From Bacteroidia bacterium (GTDB lineage Bacteria; Bacteroidota; Bacteroidia; 2-12-FULL-35-15), in assembly GCA_020051175.1 (NCBI GenBank), contig JAGVJJ010000071.1:1-34982 (forward strand): a stretch of 34,982 nucleotides of DNA, read 5' to 3'. Of the stretch, positions 15,288-23,971 are shown one piece after another. Each line of letters begins with the position of its first letter. The stretch's first letter is position 1. A program made the translations under genes and the position numbers. The notes beneath the pieces were generated by a model. The model saw only the letters and a program-made list of their open reading frames with translations, made no database searches and was not told where the DNA came from.

Positions 15288-16667
15288 ATGAAGATCAGAA
15301 CAAAGTTTGCGCTGTACTTTACGCTTATTGTTGCATCTATATTGATCTTATTTGCTATTTCGATATACTACTTTTCATCAAGTTACCGTGAGCAGCAGTT
15401 TTTTACAAGACTGAAAGAAAAAGCTGTAAATACCGCTAAGCTCCTTATTGAAATTGATGAGGTAAGCTACGACCTGTTAAAAATCATTGATAAAAACACC
15501 GTTTCACTTGCACACCGAAGGATCATCATCTATAATTCCCAAAATGAAAAGGTTTATGACGATAATGATACCAGCGCTTTTACCAAAGCAATTGAGCCAA
15601 TATACCCGGCCACGTTCCTTGAAAAAGTAAGGGCTACAAAAGAAATACGGTTTCGTGAAGGAAAAAAAGAGGCGCTCGCTATTCTTTATGATGGCAAAAG
15701 AAATGATTATGTGGTAATCGCCTCAGCACTAGACATTTACGGACTAAGCAAATTGCGCAATCTGAAGTTTATCCTGATTGGCGGACTCCTGGTCTGCGTT
15801 ATTGCCACAATGCTGGCCGGGTGGCTTTATTCGGGGAGGATGCTCCGGCCTATAGCCAAAGTGGTTAGCGAAGTAGATAAGTTAACTGCATTAAACCTTA
15901 ACCAGCGTGTTAACGAAGGAAACGGTACAGATGAAATTGCTCAGCTGGCAGTAACATTTAACCGTATGCTCGACCGTATAGAAGAGGCCTTTAAAATTCA
16001 AAAAAGCTTTGTGTCCAACGCCTCTCATGAACTGCGCACACCACTTACCGCTATTACCGGGCAAATAGAGGTATCTCTTATGAAAAAACGCAGCCCGGAA
16101 GAATACGAAAGCGTTTTGCTAAGTATCCTGGACGATACACGCAGCCTGAATAAGCTTACAAATGGGTTACTTGAACTTACACATGCCAACATGGAGATTA
16201 GCGGTCTGAAACTAAACAACATACGAATTGACGAGCTCCTGTGGCAGGTAAGAAACGAGGTGATGAAACGCAGCCCGAACTACAAGGTTAACCTATTGAT
16301 TTCAAACCTCCCGGAAGATGAATCCAAGCTTATTTTACTGGGGAGCGAACAGCTTCTTAAAACAGCCTTTACAAACATCATTGAAAATGCCTGTAAATTT
16401 TCTTCGGGCAAAGATGTGAATATTTCATTTGAGGCAGGAAACCATGCCGTTGAGATTAAAATCAAAGACCAGGGGATAGGAATTTCGCCATCCGAGCTGC
16501 ACCGTATTTTTCAGCCCTTTTACCGGGGCAACAATGCAAAAAAATATTCCGGTCACGGTTTGGGCCTTTCACTGGCCCAGAAAATTGTGCAACTTCACAA
16601 TGGTAGTCTCAATATTGATTCTGTTGTAAATTCTTTTACCATGGTAAAAGTAACTTTTCCCCTTTAA
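15288..16667 (+). CDS. Membrane sensor histidine kinase, partner of the OmpR-type regulator
   Basis: The 459-residue kinase has transmembrane helices at about 8-30 and 160-180 with a sensor loop of about 130 residues between them, a HAMP segment (182-235, RPIAKVVSEVDKLT), the HisKA box with H247 in SNASHELRTP, and a HATPase domain with the N box NIIENACKF, G1 DQGIGIS and G2 GHGLGLSLA. All catalytic boxes are complete. It phosphorylates the regulator encoded 6 bases upstream. The periplasmic loop has no recognised ligand motif. ATG 15288 is chosen because it yields a normal short cytosolic start MKIRTK before the first helix. Confidence 0.93.
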   Translation: MKIRTKFALYFTLIVASILILFAISIYYFSSSYREQQFFTRLKEKAVNTAKLLIEIDEVSYDLLKIIDKNTVSLAHRRIIIYNSQNEKVYDDNDTSAFTKAIEPIYPATFLEKVRATKEIRFREGKKEALAILYDGKRNDYVVIASALDIYGLSKLRNLKFILIGGLLVCVIATMLAGWLYSGRMLRPIAKVVSEVDKLTALNLNQRVNEGNGTDEIAQLAVTFNRMLDRIEEAFKIQKSFVSNASHELRTPLTAITGQIEVSLMKKRSPEEYESVLLSILDDTRSLNKLTNGLLELTHANMEISGLKLNNIRIDELLWQVRNEVMKRSPNYKVNLLISNLPEDESKLILLGSEQLLKTAFTNIIENACKFSSGKDVNISFEAGNHAVEIKIKDQGIGISPSELHRIFQPFYRGNNAKKYSGHGLGLSLAQKIVQLHNGSLNIDSVVNSFTMVKVTFPL

Positions 16668-16833
16668 AATTTACAAGTTGTTAACCCCAACCCGCTGTTT
16701 TAGAGCCAATTAACAGTTAACCATTGAATTGCTTCCGGATTTATGATTTTTTAACTTGCCTTAACACTCCGAATTTAAATAAATTGGCATCAAAATTTAA
16801 TTCCATTTTAATTTTCCACTTCTATGTACACCT

Positions 16834-16841
16834 TATTTTTG
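16834..16841 (+). promoter_or_regulatory. TAnnTTTG promoter box deciding the ompA-family start
   Basis: TATTTTTG lies 33 bases before ATG 16875 but inside the longer frame starting at 16824. A promoter here means translation begins at 16875, which also exposes the signal peptide. Confidence 0.45.
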
Positions 16842-16874
16842 TCAATAAATACTTTTATTTCTGAACGAAGAAAT

Positions 16875-17756
16875 ATGCTTCACAGAATTTCGGTTATAGT
16901 TTTTGTAAACGTTCTTTCTTTTTTGATTGTTGGTGATTGTAAGGCACAAAATGGCCTGAAAAAAAAGCTGATCGAGCTCACAACTTCCCAACGCTATAAA
17001 GATGCAATTGTGGAACGCGATGAACTTTGTAATAAAAGCAAAGCCTTAGCGGCTGATACCACAAAGCTTGGAAGCCAGTTGCGTAAGGCGCAAGCCGATT
17101 ATAAAGCATTGAACCAGGAGTACGAAAGCCTTTCTTCTACATCTGATATGCAGGTATCCAAGCTGAACGAGGATTTAAAAAATAAATCCAGGGAGCTGGA
17201 AAAAAAAGAAGCCCTTTTAAAAGAGAGGGAGCAAAAGCTGAGGGAAATGCAATCGGTAATTGCAAGGCAGGATTCACTGGTAAACGGGCTCAATACAATA
17301 GTTAAAAACGCACTGCTTGGATTTAACCCTGATGAACTCACGGTTGAAATGAAAAACGGAAAAGTGTATGTTTCCATGTCTGATAAACTTTTGTTTAAAT
17401 CGGGCAGTGCTGATGTTGAAGCCAAGGGAAAAGATGCATTGAAAAAACTGGCGGAAGTTTTGAATAAAAATACAGAAGTGGATATTCTGATTGAAGGCCA
17501 CACAGATAATGTTCCTATTAAAACTGCTGTTTACAAAGACAACTGGGACCTGAGCGCTGCGAGGGCGACTTCGGTAGTACGTTTGTTGACAGATGATTAT
17601 AAAATTGAGCCAAAGCGGTTGACGGCATCCGGTAAAGGGGAATTTTTTCCTGTTGCACCCAACCAGACCGCTGAAGGTAAGGCAAAAAACAGGAGAACGG
17701 AAATTATCCTTTCTCCAAAGCTGGATGAGCTGTTTAAGCTAATCCAGAAGAAATAA
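16875..17756 (+). CDS. OmpA/MotB-family protein with coiled coil
   Basis: From ATG 16875 the product has 293 residues: signal peptide (MLHRISVIVFVNVLSFLIVGDCKAQ), a long coiled coil (about 45-135, with many Glu/Lys/Leu heptads), and a C-terminal OmpA-like peptidoglycan-binding domain. Marks of the last are LLFKSGSADVEAKG, IEGHTDNVP, NWDLSAARA (with the diaminopimelate-binding Asp and Arg) and NRRTEI. A Cys close to the cleavage site lies in GDCKAQ; a lipobox is not convincing. The protein probably ties the outer membrane or an envelope machine to peptidoglycan. It stands alone after the two-component operon, with its own promoter box. Confidence 0.87.
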   Translation: MLHRISVIVFVNVLSFLIVGDCKAQNGLKKKLIELTTSQRYKDAIVERDELCNKSKALAADTTKLGSQLRKAQADYKALNQEYESLSSTSDMQVSKLNEDLKNKSRELEKKEALLKEREQKLREMQSVIARQDSLVNGLNTIVKNALLGFNPDELTVEMKNGKVYVSMSDKLLFKSGSADVEAKGKDALKKLAEVLNKNTEVDILIEGHTDNVPIKTAVYKDNWDLSAARATSVVRLLTDDYKIEPKRLTASGKGEFFPVAPNQTAEGKAKNRRTEIILSPKLDELFKLIQKK

Positions 17757-18002
17757 ATTATTAAAGAAACAGCAATAGTGTCAAAATAATAAAAAACTGT
17801 TACCAATTCCGTCTGAAGGGCTTTGTTTTATAGGTTACAAGGTCTGACAGGCAGCGCAAAGGTTCATTTTTTTGTTTGTGAGTGTGTCATTTGGCACGTA
17901 TTGCAATTTACGGGAAGGACCGGAGAAATTTGTAGCCTGATACATTTTCTCCCCTTCTCGTTTTTTTTTGCTTAAATTTATGTTTTAAAAATCTATTATT
18001 TT

Positions 18003-18371
18003 ATGGCGGATTTTAAACATGTACTGCTTCTGTTCTGTCTGCTTTACCTGAATGCACAGCCATTTAAAAGTTCTGCCATCAGCCCTGATTCCGGCTATCA
18101 GAAAGGGACATGTATTGCCCAGAAACACGAACCGCTGCTTGATCTTGAAAATACAAGTGGCACCCCGGGCATATTACAGGCTTTAAAATTATACGAACGA
18201 AGCTTTGCGGGCCCGGTTACGCTTAAGCTATCTAAAAAAACCGGCATCCCCTTTGATCCTAAAAAAGTTTGTGTACATACAGCTGCTTATTTTAAGTCCT
18301 ACCACTCCAGGCGCATCAACAATCTGGGCCCTGTACCTTTATACATTTCCGTCAGAAGTATCATTATCTGA
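18003..18371 (+). CDS. Small exported protein of unknown function
   Basis: This 122-residue product starts MADFKHVLLLFCLLYLNAQ, a signal-peptide-like segment. The remainder has no recognised domain; it contains two Cys (in GTCIAQK and KVCVHTA), and a basic middle with KLSKKTGIPFDPKK. The upstream spacer (17757-18002) is AT-rich with no clear promoter box and nothing else visible. It is a lone gene between an OmpA-family gene and a tiny membrane protein. The reading frame and the signal segment support a real gene; a function cannot be given. Confidence 0.55.
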   Translation: MADFKHVLLLFCLLYLNAQPFKSSAISPDSGYQKGTCIAQKHEPLLDLENTSGTPGILQALKLYERSFAGPVTLKLSKKTGIPFDPKKVCVHTAAYFKSYHSRRINNLGPVPLYISVRSIII

Positions 18372-18551
18372 TTAAAAGCTTCGCTAGAACATCTCTAAAA
18401 GAATGTTTGCAATTACTATAACCATGTTGGCTATAGATTTACGTGGAAAGCAGGCATACCCTTATTGCATAAAGCATACTATGCTGCTTGCATGAAGTAC
18501 AAACACCTGCCTCCACGAATGAAGAAAGTAATTATTAAAAAACTCTTAGTT

Positions 18552-18665
18552 ATGGAAAACATTGATAATGATTCAGAAAAACAAGGTGGTGGGATTGGTG
18601 CAGTTGTTGTTTTTACAATTGTAATTGTAGCACTGCTTATAGGTGCAAAATTTTTAATGAACTAA
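18552..18665 (+). CDS. Tiny single-pass membrane protein
   Basis: ATG 18552 yields 37 residues: a polar N-terminus (MENIDNDSEKQGGG) and one hydrophobic helix (IGAVVVFTIVIVALLIGAKFL). The open frame continues upstream to 18465, but that part is basic and lacks an own start context, so the short form is preferred. It is closely followed by a strong hairpin (18677-18713) that can end its transcript. Small membrane proteins of this type often bind larger membrane complexes; no partner is known here. Confidence 0.5.
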   Translation: MENIDNDSEKQGGGIGAVVVFTIVIVALLIGAKFLMN

Positions 18666-18676
18666 AATCACCATGC

Positions 18677-18713
18677 AGCCCCGTAATGTTTTAAACACTA
18701 ACATTGCGGGGCT
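18677..18713. terminator. 14-bp GC-rich hairpin between the tiny membrane gene and the YitT gene
   Basis: AGCCCCGTAATGTT (18677-18690) pairs fully with 18700-18713 if one G-U wobble is allowed, with a 9-base loop. The following bases (ATTAAAA) are not a strong T run. It works either as terminator of the upstream small gene or as a leader hairpin 18 bases before the YitT start. Confidence 0.6.
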
Positions 18714-18731
18714 ATTAAAACATATACACAC

Positions 18732-19697
18732 ATGAACCCTTTATGGCAAACACTCATTCAGCAATCTATTATAAGGCATGCAGCCCGCAAAAACGACCCC
18801 AACTATGAACCCAGCAGAAAAGAGCTTTTCATATTCAAAATGCATATACGTAGGCAAATTGTAAATTCCACACTTATTATATTGGGAATATTATCTGCAA
18901 GCTTTGGGCTTAAGGGCTTTTTGCTTCCCAACGGTTTTATTGATGGTGGTGTAACGGGTATATCGCTTCTTGTTTCAGAAATAACAAACCTGCCACTGCC
19001 AATGCTTGTGGTGATCATCAATATTCCCTTTATTTTTCTGGGGTATAAAAATGTGGATAAAGGCTTTGCTATCCGCACATTGCTTGCTATATGCGGGCTG
19101 GCGCTTTGTCTCCTCACTGTGACCTTCCCGATAATCACTTCCGATAAGCTACTGGTATCCATTTTTGGCGGATTTTTCCTGGGGGCGGGGATTGGGCTTG
19201 CAATGAGGGGCGGTGGAGTTATTGACGGCACAGAAGTGCTGGCCCTTACCATCAGCCGTAAAGCAAGCATTACAATGGGCGATGTTGTACTTATTATTAA
19301 CCTGGTTATTTTTTCAGTAGCTGCATTTGTTCTGTCGATGGAAACCGCACTGTATTCCATACTAACCTATTTCTCTGCTACTAAAACGCTTGATTTCATT
19401 ATCTCAGGTATTGAAGAGCACACCGGGGTAACCATTATTTCAGACTACAGCGAAACAATACGGAAAATGATAACAGAAAAGATGGGACGCGGAGTTACTA
19501 TTTACCAGGGAAAGCGGGGCTACGGCAAACGTGGCCACCAGTTGAATGAAACAGATATAGTATTTACCGTTATCACACGTCTCGAAGTATCACGGCTCAC
19601 ATCAGAGATAGAAAAAATTGATCCGAAAGCATTCGTTATAATGAACAGCATTAACGATACCAAGGGAGGAATGATTAAAAAGAAACCGCTGCATTAG
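18732..19697 (+). CDS. YitT-family membrane protein
   Basis: The 321-residue protein has a polar N-terminus of about 40 residues, then five to six hydrophobic helices (starting near residue 43) with the family's conserved FLLPNGFIDGGVTGISLL and GGVIDGTEVLAL segments, and a C-terminal DUF2179 domain (about 235-315) with GVTIYQGKRGYGK and VIMNSINDTKGG. The family is found in many bacteria; a transporter role is suspected but unproven. The length is usual. It converges on the PAS kinase gene with only 15 bases between stops. Confidence 0.9.
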   Translation: MNPLWQTLIQQSIIRHAARKNDPNYEPSRKELFIFKMHIRRQIVNSTLIILGILSASFGLKGFLLPNGFIDGGVTGISLLVSEITNLPLPMLVVIINIPFIFLGYKNVDKGFAIRTLLAICGLALCLLTVTFPIITSDKLLVSIFGGFFLGAGIGLAMRGGGVIDGTEVLALTISRKASITMGDVVLIINLVIFSVAAFVLSMETALYSILTYFSATKTLDFIISGIEEHTGVTIISDYSETIRKMITEKMGRGVTIYQGKRGYGKRGHQLNETDIVFTVITRLEVSRLTSEIEKIDPKAFVIMNSINDTKGGMIKKKPLH

Positions 19698-19712
19698 GTA
19701 TGAAGCAAATTG

Positions 19713-22700
19713 CTATGATGCACTGTTACTGCTAAACACTATAGTGTATTTTGCACCATTGGAATTATCAAGGGTAATCTCTCCTCTCAACTGCTGTACA
19801 AGCGTCATTACGAGCTGCATGCCAAGCGATTCAGTGTTTCTGTAATCTATGGTTGATGGGAAACCTTTACCATTGTCGGCCACCACCAGCTGAATAAAAT
19901 CAGGCGTTTGCTTGAGCGAAATGAAAACCTCTCCTTCTTCCTGATCCGAAAACGCGTACTTTAAAGCATTTGTAAGCAATTCATTGACGATCAAACCGCA
20001 TGGGATAGCCCTGTCCAAATCAAGGAAAACACTACCAACATCCAGCTTCAGCTCAATTTCCTTTTGTGTATATGAATAGATGAGGTTGGTGCTTATATTG
20101 CTGATGTACTCTGAAAAGTTAATGTTTGAAAAGTCGTTTGCCTGGTAAAGGAGCTCGTGTATGAATGACATGGCCTTAATCCTGCTCCTCACATCCCTCA
20201 ACAATTCCAGCGTTTTAGTATCGGATATGTTGGCATACTGTAAATTAAGGATGCTTAATATAATCTGAAGGTTGTTTTTTACCCGGTGATGGACCTCCTT
20301 CAGAAGTATTTCTTTTTCCTTCAGTGAAAGCCTGGTTTTTTCCTCGGCTGCTTTTCGTTCGGTAATATTTCTTACAATCAAAGTAATCCCAACAACCTCG
20401 TTGCCGGAGAATATAGGGCCGGCATTGGTTGAATACCAAGCAGTAGTTCCGCCCGAAGTGCCTTTTATCTCATAACTTTGCGGTTGCTTGGTTTCGTATA
20501 CTTTTTTAAGCTTTTGTTTTACCAGATCTGCATAGTCAGGCAATATGAATTCATAGATACTTTTCCCGATTATATTCTGGGTTGTTGTAGAATGGTTAAT
20601 GAACTGTATATTGCTTTTATCATCGATTATTATAATTATATCCACAGCATTTTTTACCACAGAACGGTATTTTTCCTCGCTTTTCCTGATTTTTTCTTCT
20701 ACCTCCTTTTGCTCCGTAATGTCTTCAGAAACACCAAGCAAAAAATGGGGATTTCCATGCAAATCCCTTACAACGATTTTTTTAGTATGAACAATTACAC
20801 GTTTGTCCTTATTCATCACTACTTCTTCCGGAATATCCAAAATACCATTTATTCTGCTCGCCTCCATATCCTTTTTCCGATACCAGTCCGCATCTTCTTT
20901 AGGAAAAAAATCATAATCCGTTTTTCCAATGCAATCTTCGGACTTAAGCCCGAAAATTTCTTCCGCCTTTTTATTCCATATCGAAAACCGGAAATTCTCT
21001 TTAATATTTTTTCCAAACACTGCCACAGGAAGGGTTTGCAAAATACTCGAAAGAAGTGCTTCATTCTGCTTCAACTTTCTTTCTGCATTTTTTCTTTCGG
21101 TTATATCATGAACCGTAGCCTGCAAAACCACCTCTTCCCCGTAGCCGAATGCGGATAATAAGACCTCGGCAGGAAACACTTCTCCGCTTTTTCTTTTATG
21201 CATCCACTCAAAACGTTTAAAGCCTTTCTCAAATGCTAGTTCAATCATCTCCTTCGACTTTGTAACTGACGATTGCCCGTCAGGTTGAAGGATGGGCGAA
21301 AGGTCAGATGGGTGACGTGCAATAAATTCACTTCTATCGGTAAGGCCAAACATTTCAAGGGTTTTAGGGTTACAGTCAAAAAAGCCCTTTCTTGTAAGAA
21401 GCATAATTGCATCATTAGAGCCGTTAAATACAGCTTCCAACCTATCCTTACTGATTTTTAAACTTTCTTCCGCCAGTTTAAAATCGGTAGTGTCATTAAA
21501 ATAGCCATGCCAGAGCACACTTCCATCCTCCAGCATCTCGGGCCTTGAGTTTCCTCTTATCCACCGCACCCCCTTTGTAAGGTGACGGATTCTGAATTCC
21601 TGCGTCCAATATTCCAGTTGATCTTTCGAGCGGTGAATGGAAGCAATAAGGCTATTAAAATCTTCTTCCAGTACAAGGGAAAAAACCTTAACAGCATCCT
21701 TCTTAATTTCTTCAATTGTTAAACCGCATAATTCGGTGGCGCCATCGCTAACAAATGGGAAAAAGAAGTGGCCGTCCGGGAAAAAACGAAACTGGTACAT
21801 TGCACCCGGCAACTGGGCTGCATATCGGATCAGGGAATCGTTTTGCTCCTTTTCTTTTAGCAGATCCTGTATTTGCTTCATTTCTGTAATATCCTGTTCG
21901 GTTCCTTTCACAGCAATCACTTTGCCCGTCACATCCTTTACCACCTCCCCTATACAGGAAAGGTATTTAACAGTACCGCTCTTACAGGTAATCCGGTGTT
22001 CGTTATGGAAGCCCTGCCCTTTTTCCATTGCATTTTTTAAAAGCAGATTTATTACATCCAGAGAATTTGAATCACAAACACTTTTATAGGCATCATAAAG
22101 CTTTCCGGGAAAAGGATATTCAAATTCAAAAATCCTGTACATTTCTTTCGACCACTTTACTTCAAAAGTAGACAGGTTAAGCTCCCAGCTTCCTATTTTG
22201 GCTAAGCGTTGTGCATCTTCAAAATCAATCTGGGTTTTAGTGCGCTCTTTTTCCACCTCTTTACGCCATGTTATATCCCTTGCTACCCAAAGTACTGTTA
22301 AGGCAGTTAGTGGTAAAAGCGAAGCCTCAAAAACAATATTCTTTCCGTTAATGGTAAGATTGTATTCCACATGCACCGGCTTGTTTTTATCAAGACATAA
22401 TCTTAGCTGTTCAATAAAAAAACGGGCTTCTTCTTCAGGAAAAACATCATTTATTGTTTTTCCCATCAGAAACTCGGCCGACTTATACAAAAGTGCCGGG
22501 TTGGTTGGGGCAACCTTCAGGTATTTACCATCTCTGTCGAGCTCAAAAATTACCTCCTCCATCACGGAGAAAATTTTACGCAGCTCGTTTTCTGATGCCC
22601 TTAAGGCCTCTTCTGTCTGTTTGCGGCTGCTAATATCTTTTGTGAAAAGGGTAAGTCCTACCACCTCCTCATCGTTAAGTACCGGACTTACATTGGTAAG

Positions 22701-23609
22701 GAACCACCTGGAAACACCATCCTGTCCAACTGATATTGTTTCATACGTCCTGCTCGTTTTCTTTTTTCTTACCGCATCGTGCGTCTCTTTTACCAGCTCA
22801 TGATACTCTTCAGACACAAAATCGTATACATTGGCACCAATAATCTGTTCCCGTGTATACCCACCTGCAGCATAATTTATAAAGGTGATTCTATCTTCCA
22901 GGTCCACAGTAATGATAATATCCGTGGCATTATCGACCAGAGACCGGTACCGGTCCTGCACCTCTTTTATTTTCTCCTCCACATTTCTCTGCTCTGTAAT
23001 ATCTTCAAGAAGGCAGAGGTAAAGAGGGTGTGTTTGTTTCCTTGTATCGATTGCTGATACGCTTAAGCTCCCCCAAACAACTGTTCCATCCGGCCTTTTG
23101 TATTTTTTCTTGAGTTTGAAGTTCTTAAGGGTATTTAAGTTAATTTTTTCCTTATAAAGCAGGCTTTCCTGCATATTATCCGGATGGGTAAGGCTCATCC
23201 AGTTCCTTTTTCCAAGCTCATTGAGCTTAATTCCCAAAATTTCAAGGTACTTAGGGTTTGCATCGTTTATAATACCGGTATCCGCTTCTACCAAAGCAAT
23301 ACCTAATGGCGCCTCTTCAAAAATTGTCCTAAAACGCTTTTCGCTTAAAATCAAGGCATCGGTTACCTCCATTTTTTTTTTCAGGATACGGTAAGCCATG
23401 ATACTGAAAAACGTAAAAATTACACCAATAATAAAAATTGCCAGTGCATAGAACGTATAAAGGCCCGAATTGGCATTCAAAACCGTAAGCTGTTGGTTAT
23501 CAGAGGCAACACTAATCGATTTGTATTCGAGGAATAACAATACACCTATGATCATTAACCCGGTTAGCCCAATAATGATTGCCAGTTTTAATGGTTTATT
23601 AAATCGCAT
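19713..23609 (-). CDS. Multi-PAS hybrid-free sensor histidine kinase (HisKA_2 type)
   Basis: The 1298-residue kinase starts with two transmembrane helices (about 9-26 and 52-72). About eight PAS units follow, recognisable by repeated [FY]R-[IS]-[FV] starts and by ends such as DITEQ, DISSRKQTEE, DITERK and DITEQKEVEEK. The HisKA_2 phosphorylation site is in LLKEVHHRVKNNLQIILSIL, and the HATPase domain has NELLTNALKYAF, DNGKGFP and SLGMQLV. There is no receiver domain. HisKA_2 kinases with the HHRVKNN box are known from stress and light responses; the many PAS units suggest integration of several cytosolic signals. No response regulator gene is adjacent, so its target lies elsewhere. A TAnnTTTG box precedes it. 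Confidence 0.92.
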   Translation of the reverse strand: MRFNKPLKLAIIIGLTGLMIIGVLLFLEYKSISVASDNQQLTVLNANSGLYTFYALAIFIIGVIFTFFSIMAYRILKKKMEVTDALILSEKRFRTIFEEAPLGIALVEADTGIINDANPKYLEILGIKLNELGKRNWMSLTHPDNMQESLLYKEKINLNTLKNFKLKKKYKRPDGTVVWGSLSVSAIDTRKQTHPLYLCLLEDITEQRNVEEKIKEVQDRYRSLVDNATDIIITVDLEDRITFINYAAGGYTREQIIGANVYDFVSEEYHELVKETHDAVRKKKTSRTYETISVGQDGVSRWFLTNVSPVLNDEEVVGLTLFTKDISSRKQTEEALRASENELRKIFSVMEEVIFELDRDGKYLKVAPTNPALLYKSAEFLMGKTINDVFPEEEARFFIEQLRLCLDKNKPVHVEYNLTINGKNIVFEASLLPLTALTVLWVARDITWRKEVEKERTKTQIDFEDAQRLAKIGSWELNLSTFEVKWSKEMYRIFEFEYPFPGKLYDAYKSVCDSNSLDVINLLLKNAMEKGQGFHNEHRITCKSGTVKYLSCIGEVVKDVTGKVIAVKGTEQDITEMKQIQDLLKEKEQNDSLIRYAAQLPGAMYQFRFFPDGHFFFPFVSDGATELCGLTIEEIKKDAVKVFSLVLEEDFNSLIASIHRSKDQLEYWTQEFRIRHLTKGVRWIRGNSRPEMLEDGSVLWHGYFNDTTDFKLAEESLKISKDRLEAVFNGSNDAIMLLTRKGFFDCNPKTLEMFGLTDRSEFIARHPSDLSPILQPDGQSSVTKSKEMIELAFEKGFKRFEWMHKRKSGEVFPAEVLLSAFGYGEEVVLQATVHDITERKNAERKLKQNEALLSSILQTLPVAVFGKNIKENFRFSIWNKKAEEIFGLKSEDCIGKTDYDFFPKEDADWYRKKDMEASRINGILDIPEEVVMNKDKRVIVHTKKIVVRDLHGNPHFLLGVSEDITEQKEVEEKIRKSEEKYRSVVKNAVDIIIIIDDKSNIQFINHSTTTQNIIGKSIYEFILPDYADLVKQKLKKVYETKQPQSYEIKGTSGGTTAWYSTNAGPIFSGNEVVGITLIVRNITERKAAEEKTRLSLKEKEILLKEVHHRVKNNLQIILSILNLQYANISDTKTLELLRDVRSRIKAMSFIHELLYQANDFSNINFSEYISNISTNLIYSYTQKEIELKLDVGSVFLDLDRAIPCGLIVNELLTNALKYAFSDQEEGEVFISLKQTPDFIQLVVADNGKGFPSTIDYRNTESLGMQLVMTLVQQLRGEITLDNSNGAKYTIVFSSNSAS

Positions 23610-23971
23610 ACGCGTTTCCTCAGAAGGCTAACTTATTTATTACTAGTTAATTGCTCAAATTTAAAATAAATTTACTGATAAAGACCTAAAAATCCTATTC
23701 AATGTAAAAATGATGACTTTTATGGGCATTTTGAACAGATGGATTATCGCAGGTCGAGTATTCAAATCAAATATTTAACAATGAGACACTTACACATTTG
23801 TGTTCCTGTTTTTAAGCAGCTTTTTGCAATACAATCACGGCATGATTTTTAAGCGGTCAAAATCTGTTATTTGCCTATTTGTCTTTCTTTCGATATAATA
23901 ATTTAGTAAATTCGCACACCTTAATATATTCCGGCCCGGTGAAACAAACGTGCGGAATTAATAAAATATGT
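23610..23971. other. Divergent spacer between PAS kinase and glutamate dehydrogenase
   Basis: This 362-base spacer is AT-rich and holds the kinase promoter box (23656-23663 minus). In front of the dehydrogenase start only a weak promoter-like pair is seen: TTTG at 23878-23881 and TAATTTAG at 23899-23906, 17 bases apart. No gene, tRNA or convincing hairpin was found. The open frame that extends the dehydrogenase upstream to 23879 lies over this weak promoter and is probably not translated. Confidence 0.5.
23656..23663 (-). promoter_or_regulatory. TAnnTTTG promoter box for the PAS kinase
   Basis: The minus strand reads TAAATTTG, 47 bases before the kinase ATG at 23609. It matches the -7 element; no TTTG at -33 was found. 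Confidence 0.4.

Noticed and set aside
20478..21158. 226-codon frame antisense to the PAS kinase
   Set aside because: Phe/Ile-rich shadow of the kinase coding sequence; no start context and no family likeness.
23879..23971. N-terminal extension of glutamate dehydrogenase from a TTG
   Set aside because: The added 31 residues have no family counterpart and overlie promoter-like sequence.
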